Shown here piece by piece: positions 58,242 to 64,000 of a stretch of DNA of 64,000 nucleotides. Origin of the DNA: Epiperipatus broadwayi. Lineage: Eukaryota > Onychophora > Udeonychophora > Euonychophora > Peripatidae. The position numbers were made by a program, and so were the translations under genes. How positions within the stretch are numbered: position 1 is the stretch's first letter; every line of letters starts with the position of its first letter. The notes below the pieces were generated by a model. That model saw only the letters and a program-made list of their open reading frames with translations, had not been told where the DNA came from and ran no database searches. The stretch covers positions 14,520,258 to 14,584,257 of the forward strand of contig JAQFVV010000013.1 in the NCBI GenBank assembly GCA_028023455.1, in the 5' to 3' direction.

Positions 58242-60106
58242 TAAATGACAAGAATAGTAGATTTTTTAGGTTGCTCAAATAAGAGCATCAGTAACACTAA
58301 ATAAATACCTGTAGAGATGTAAAATTTAATCATTATATGATCCTGGATCTGTGTTAAGAATAAATGATTTTAGAAAATGCTGTATAAATAACAAAAGAAA
58401 ATGAACTGCCTAAATAAATGCACTATTTAAAAAATATGGTACAAACACTAAAAGTGACAAATCTGAAAGGAATATAAAGATAATACCATCGTTCTTTATA
58501 TTAAAAAATGGAAGTGTGACAGATTACTAATTTGTTGAAATAATAAAGTAGTTCAAATACCATAATTCTGGCTAAAAGATGACTTTAAAGTACAAATAAA
58601 TGATTTTTTTTTCAGAAGCATAAAATGAAAAATGCTATTCAGAATAGAATTGTAAATTCTTGAGGAATGGAACCATGATATGTATTAGTGATTGTGAGAT
58701 GTGCTAATATACCTCAGTTTATTTCCTATAAATAATAAAGATTGAAATGATATTAGAGGAATGTTTAAATCCAGAATGTTAAGTCTTTTTATAGTTAGTT
58801 ATAAAATTAATGGAATAAAATAGTTGATTGTAATGTCTATCTCTACAATCATTTGGGAGCTGAGTGCAATTGGTGTATAATGCATTTTTCGAGTATATGT
58901 CTGTGCAGAATTGAGTTATTATATGTGTATGCTTACTGTATTATTTATACTCATATACTATTTATTATAGTTATGCAAAGAGAGATATCTACTCCTCTCT
59001 TTGATATAATTTCACTTGAGGATATTCTGATGCTATCTGTGTACCAGTTGAGTATTTCTGGTAATAATTTTAATTGAAGCTACACATGGAAAAATAGAAG
59101 TAATCTAATGAGCTTTTTTGAATGATAGAATTGAATGTTCATGTGAGTAGTGTAGCACTGATCCTCAATTCTGAAGCATGGCAGATTGCTTGTGATTAAC
59201 CTAGTTGTGCATGCAACTTACCCACTGATCTGGGAATAAGTCATATTTGCAATAATGTGATCATCAATAATAACTTATTTATTTCTAATTGAATCTAAAT
59301 GTTTTATGACAATAAATAAATATAATCAGCTATAGATAACCAAAGATATATAGAAGATATATATGGGAGTTATAGATGTCATGAAGAGAACCTGGTTAAA
59401 ATTTAAATAATGAAATGTTTATCTTCATTTTATCATCTCTTTATTTTAAGGAAGTGGTATTGCAATATTGTGGACTTGGCCCACTCTAATCTAGTCGTAT
59501 ACTACAAGCTGCCACCATGAAATAAGCTCAAAATCGGAATTATTAAATATTCCTGAAATAAATTGAAAATTATGGAAATAATTTTTAAAAAAAATATTAT
59601 AATAAAAGATTCTTTCAATTAATCTCATATATCTGTATCTATAATTTAAATTTATATTTAGATAATTAGTTAACTATGATAAAATAATTATTTATAAAGA
59701 GATTGGCAAAATTAGCAAAACTTTTCTTATTCTTAATATTCTTAATGTGTTAAGTTATAAAATATGATTATACATTTTATAATTATGATTAATAATTTAA
59801 TTAAGATTTCAAAAAAGAAAAGTTCTTCATAAGGTTCAGTTATGCTTAAATTTAGTCAGAACTATAATTAAAAGAATTAAGAAAAAGAAAACTAAAAAAA
59901 TGGCATTTAAGGAAAAACAGGTATAGGCTTTCTGAGAAGTTTTTTCCTTACTTAACAAAAAGTTAAAATAAAAAAAGAAAAGCATACACAATGTCTATGA
60001 AAAACCCAGCATTTACACTGGCAGCATTGTATAAATTTAAAAAATTCAATTCTAACAGAACAATCATTCTAGCGTGTTTTAAATCACTTATTCATTTCAA
60101 TAAACT
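58242..60106. other. AT-rich spacer
   Basis: No coding similarity, structured repeat or RNA gene could be supported. Confidence 0.5.
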
Positions 60107-60210
60107 TTTTTTTTTTAAAGTGTCATAGCATCGGCCGGGAGTCAAACCCGCAATCCGGGCAACTGCCTGCAAGTGCAAAGCAGTCGTGCTGACCTCTCGA
60201 CCACCAATGC
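60107..60210 (-). repeat. tRNA-derived SINE, copy 3, cloverleaf retained
   Basis: On the minus strand the head folds like a tRNA: acceptor stem GCATTGG / CCGATGC (7 bp), D stem GTCG / CGAC, an anticodon arm with a CTGC / GCAG stem, and a T arm with B box GGTTTGACTCC. A small insertion enlarges the anticodon loop. In the shared consensus of the three copies the loop centres on TGC, which would be an alanine anticodon. The end is ATGCTATGACACTTT followed by an A tail (complement of 60,107-60,116). tRNA features plus an A tail mark it as a SINE, not a working tRNA. Confidence 0.8.
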
Positions 60211-60403
60211 AAGACTTTTATTTACTAAATACTATGATTATACAAATATCGTTATTGTTAAAGATGGAAGCCATGGGAATTCCTTTGATTATTGTTCCGT
60301 GGAAATGAGGAATGGTTGCACATCAAACAGGATCATTTTCAGTCTTAGCTTATTGATCAATTTGTTTCCAAAATTGTTTGAGTATGGGTAGTGGTGAGTT
60401 ATC

Positions 60404-61811
60404 TCATTGTGAGTTGGACATTAACTTCTGTTTTTTGTGTGGAATTCTGGGAATGTCCAAAAGATTCCACATGTCTTCTACAATGCAGAGCAGTCTGATT
60501 GCCTCATCTCTTTGTTTAATCTTGTTGATCATATGTATGTAGACCTGTTTAGTGTCAGGAGTTGGGTATTCTAAGCTAATCTTGCAGCATGTTGTCCAGA
60601 GTGCAAATGTATAGAATATGGAGAGTCGTATCCATGCGACAGTTTTTGTAGCAATGCATTTCCAGATTGAGGTGATTGTTTGGAAGTTTATTTTGGAGCT
60701 GGTAAATATCAGTTCTCTGATGCTGATGAGATTTGGGCATCTATGTATTATATGGTCTATTGTTTCATTTTCTCTCATGCATAGTTGACAGAGCAGGTCG
60801 ATGCTGAAGTAACCATTTTTGTATGTTAGAAACCAACTGATGGGTAACACATCTAGGTTTATTTTGATGGTGAAATGCAAGAAACTTCATCTTTTGAATT
60901 TGTTTACGAGATTTTTGTTTATTAAATTGAGCTTGCCATAAGGTAGTTGGATCTGTGGATGAATAATGTTGTAGGCATCCCAGTATTTAATTTTTCTGGT
61001 AGCCACAGCATTGTGAAGATTGTGAGGCTGCTTAATGAGGCTATCCAGTGTTGTGCTCTAGTCTGTCTTGGAGGGTGGCAATCGATCGGTGGATTGTATG
61101 ATTAAATGTTTGCAATGTCCTCTGAGAGTCTACAGAGTATGTTATAGCATTTTTGAAAGTAGGTTATATCTATGGAGTATAAGGATAGGCCATTTAACTG
61201 ACAGGAATGCTGCATTCTGGCAAGGCTAATGGCAACTATTTTTTCATGCCAAAAGAGCCTAGAGCAAAGTGAGTTGATCCTCCTCTCAAATTGTTTAGTT
61301 GGTTTGATGATCAGGATATAGTAGTTGATCTTGGGGAACAGGATCATATTTATTAAGGTTACCTTGCTGTGGAGTGGAAGGTAAACTTTGGACAGGAATG
61401 CTATTAGTTTGTTTGATTAATCAATTATGTTGTTTTGTACTTCCCTTGCCATTACTGAGGGGGCTTTGCAAAAAGGGAGTCCAAGGAAGTTCTGGGGCTC
61501 TCCGGAGAAGTGAGTAGAAATATTTTCCTGTGGCAATTCTCCAGGTTGAAGATTTTTCAAGGTTAAATTTCAGTTTGAATTCTGCTGTATAGTGATCCAA
61601 AATTGTGTTTAGTAGCCAAAGATATTTCTGTGAGGGAAGTATGACAAGGATGTCATCTATGAAGGTGAGAGCTCCTATCTCTCTGTTTAGGCTTGGGATA
61701 AAGACTCCAGGCAGGTGTTTTCCTATTTTTTTCAACAAAGAATTTATATATATATATTGTACCATTTTATTTATATATGGTACAAATATATTGGCATTTG
61801 GTAAAAGCTAA
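60404..61811 (-). pseudogene. LINE reverse transcriptase C-terminal half with zinc knuckle
   Basis: Reading down the minus strand from about 61,765: GVFIPSLNREIGALTFID, then DILVILPSQKYL (the catalytic F-x-DD block, here FIDD), then FKLKFNLEKS (the L-x-LN-x-x-KS helix). At 61,347-61,102: KINYYILIIKPTKQFERRIN, LFWHEKI (the FLW block) and LNGLSL (GGL). At 60,880-60,404: CQLCMRENETIDHIIHRC, a C-x2-C-x8-H-x4-C knuckle typical of LINE carboxy termini. Three frames are needed, so it is broken. The family differs from the 1-13 kb LINEs. Confidence 0.8.
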
Positions 61812-62044
61812 AAAAAAAAAAAGAGTAAACTTAATTTTTTTTTTGAGTATAATTTATTTTGTTTAAAAAAAACATACAATGAAAATTAAATTGTTCTTTC
61901 GCATTTTTTTTATGTAATTAGAAATAAAAGTTAAAATTGGAGAGAACAAAAGACACCCAGATTACTAATCCTGATAAAGTAAAAGAATTCAAAAAGTAAA
62001 AAGATAAGCTAAGAGAAATGTTATCTACATTACTATGGATTTTG

Positions 62045-62200
62045 GATAGTTATGCATTAATGTCTTCAAGATCATTAAGCAGTCTTATGGGGCCTTTTAG
62101 TTTAAGGGTATAGTTGTTTATGATAGCCTGTAGAACTTCAATGAATGTGAACCATGCCTGTTCTATTGGGAGAGTATGAATACTTATTTTGAAAAAGTAG
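62045..62200 (-). pseudogene. Possible upstream piece of the same LINE
   Basis: An open minus-strand frame reads ISIHTLPIEQAWFTFIEVLQ, then AIINNYTLKLKGPIRLLND, on the same strand as the RT remnant below it. It could be the linker between endonuclease and RT. About 230 bases of A/T-rich DNA separate the two, so the link is inferred. Confidence 0.3.
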
Positions 62201-64000
62201 ATATATGATTCATAAATTATCACTTCTGATGCTGATAACTGGGTTACTATTACTTATTTGAAGAGAACAGAACAAACATAAATTGCTAAATATATCTGAA
62301 TTATACCAATCAAAACTTGCAATGTTGCCTTTCCAACTCCAGAAAATCACCAAGAAGCTAATAATAAAGAACCTAATGAAATTAATTTTTTGCCTCTAAA
62401 CTGTTTTTCAATCATCTTCCCTTATCTAGTTCACATAGACAAATAACCAGTTAAGTAAAACTTGGAAATAATCCTAAAATCAATCCACAGAGGCATTATA
62501 AAAATTAAGATCATAAATAGTTCACTGGTGGTAAGCTGACTAAATTCTTTTGAGCCAAACTGTGGTAGGAATTTATCAATTTAAGCATGTATAAGTATAC
62601 AAAAAGGCCATATAGAATAGAGAGTGAAAACTAAATTTGATGCAGTGCTGTTATCACAAGAGGTACAAACTAACCCAAAAATTAATGACTCTAAGAAAAT
62701 TGTAAATCATTGTCAAAATAAATTAAAGATAGGATTTGGTATATGATGATCAAAAATTATAACCAGGATGCTTTATATAAATTTTTGTATACAGAACTGA
62801 AGGTTTGATCATCACCATCAAAATACAATTTTAATCAAACTTATTTAATATTTGATTGAATGGTGAAATTCATTTTAAATTTAAATAATTCATATATAAA
62901 CCAGGAGCATTTTTACTAATGTATCATTTAATTTAGTATAGTTTGAAAAAACGTAGATTGCAATTTTAATTATTAGATGTATTTTTTCAAAAAATTCACA
63001 TTATCTTACTTTTAAATTCACAACACCCAATATCTTAATGATGACTAAGTATTACATGCATAGGCTTGTATGGATTATTATATAAAGGCACAAATCCGTA
63101 TTTCAAGAAAAAAGGATCATATTTTTTTCACGTCTGCATTTTTTTCTCACCTGGTATTGAAATGATGTGGATAATTCTGCTGGTTTTGGTAAATTACAGG
63201 ACATTATTTTTGCAACTTGAATTTTTTAGTGTCTTTATGGTCTTTGATTGACTGACCTCTACAAATGCATGATATTTTTATTAGCCACTTATACACCTCA
63301 CAGATAAATTTTTAATGAAGAATTATTAAATGAACTAGTACCAGAAATACTTATTACAAAGATTAAACTAATAAACTACACAAGTAAGCATATATCACAG
63401 TATCTCTAGTATTAACATATATGAATTATAAAATAAACAGAGATTATTGGGTTAAACTACATAACATAATATATAAATTTTCATCGTGAAATTAAAAAAA
63501 ATATCCATTTCAAGTGTATTTAGATGGTTGGCAATACGGAGTTTAATTTAAGATCCAAACATTAGATTGTATATTAGAAAACTATTCTAACCAAATGGAT
63601 TTAACATGTTTCATTTACATTTAACACATGTATAGACTCATACACATTAGTTATAGAAATTTATTTGGGTTTGAATAAAAATACTCTTATTTTAATTTTA
63701 AATAAAAATGCTTTTATTTTGTTTATATGAATTTAATTATTTATTAAGATCAAAAAATTTAATTAAAACGTTTTCACAAAGTTAAAAAGAAAAAAAGTAT
63801 AAAATATTAAATTAAGGTTTTACATAAAATAAATAGATAATCGGAGATAAAATTTATATTATATTGTTATATTATCAGAATTAATTACTTTTAAAATGAT
63901 CTGTTTCTTTGATTTGTAATTAATCTTTGTTATACATTTTATTTTATTTCAATATTTTAATTTCTTTAATATATATATATATATATTTACAATAAGTCAG
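62201..64000. other. AT-rich DNA to the window end
   Basis: No gene, transposon or RNA-like structure was recognised. The frame at 63,066-63,251 has no motif. Confidence 0.5.

Noticed and set aside
60128-60210. A functional tRNA-Ala gene
   Set aside because: It folds well, but the anticodon loop is enlarged, an A tail follows the tRNA end, and two more decayed copies share the same 3' extension; a SINE explains all of this.

Overview
This window looks like AT-rich nuclear DNA from an invertebrate animal (roughly 70% or more A+T by eye; not computed). Evidence for an animal genome: a spliced first exon of TM9SF2 (a conserved endomembrane protein) with a consensus GT donor; hAT, pogo-like, LINE and Penelope-like transposons; tRNA-derived SINEs with A tails; a decayed C2H2 zinc-finger array; and many microsatellites. 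The LINE reverse transcriptases resemble those common in arthropods, but other invertebrates are possible and I cannot place the species. There are no bacterial-type operons. Nearly all open frames in the window are short chance frames or dead transposon pieces.

Layout. 1-13 kb: a graveyard of minus-strand LINE fragments, one apparently split by a 1.35 kb inverted-repeat element, plus two SINE-like pieces and a foldback element. 13.7-14.8 kb: an inverted pair of a ~430 bp repeat carrying hammerhead-ribozyme-like motifs. 16.6-17.2 kb: a very decayed LINE. 18.1-20.7 kb: a complete-length but dead hAT transposon with an exact 8 bp target duplication. 21.0-21.7 kb: more of the hammerhead repeat. 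25.8-26.1 kb: exon 1 and probable promoter of TM9SF2 on the minus strand. No second exon was recognised down to position 1, so everything from 1 to 25.8 kb is probably its first intron. 26.5-32.7 kb: sparse sequence with a possible terminal exon of another gene, LINE pieces, a foldback and a TIR element. 32.76-33.94 kb: a pogo/Tigger-like MITE with TA duplications. 34.8-41.3 kb: hammerhead repeats, an LTR-like block and a zinc-finger pseudogene. 43.6-45.3 kb: a second, different hAT pseudogene. 45.3-55.2 kb: mostly featureless AT-rich DNA with one SINE and a 170 bp (ATT)n array. 55.4-56.8 kb: a Penelope-like retroelement (reverse transcriptase plus GIY-YIG endonuclease) broken by one in-frame stop. 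60.1-62.2 kb: a minus-strand LINE and a SINE with a nearly complete tRNA cloverleaf.

The most interesting system is the hammerhead-bearing repeat family: eight motif copies at four loci, with a tandem period of 429 bp where it can be measured, arranged both head-to-tail and as inverted pairs. The motif has the type I hammerhead layout (long two-part stem I, short stem II, minimal stem III, GUC cleavage triplet). That combination recalls metazoan retrozymes and the terminal repeats of Penelope-like elements. Most copies carry core mutations, so this is best read as a decayed family whose consensus may once have been, or elsewhere may still be, catalytic.
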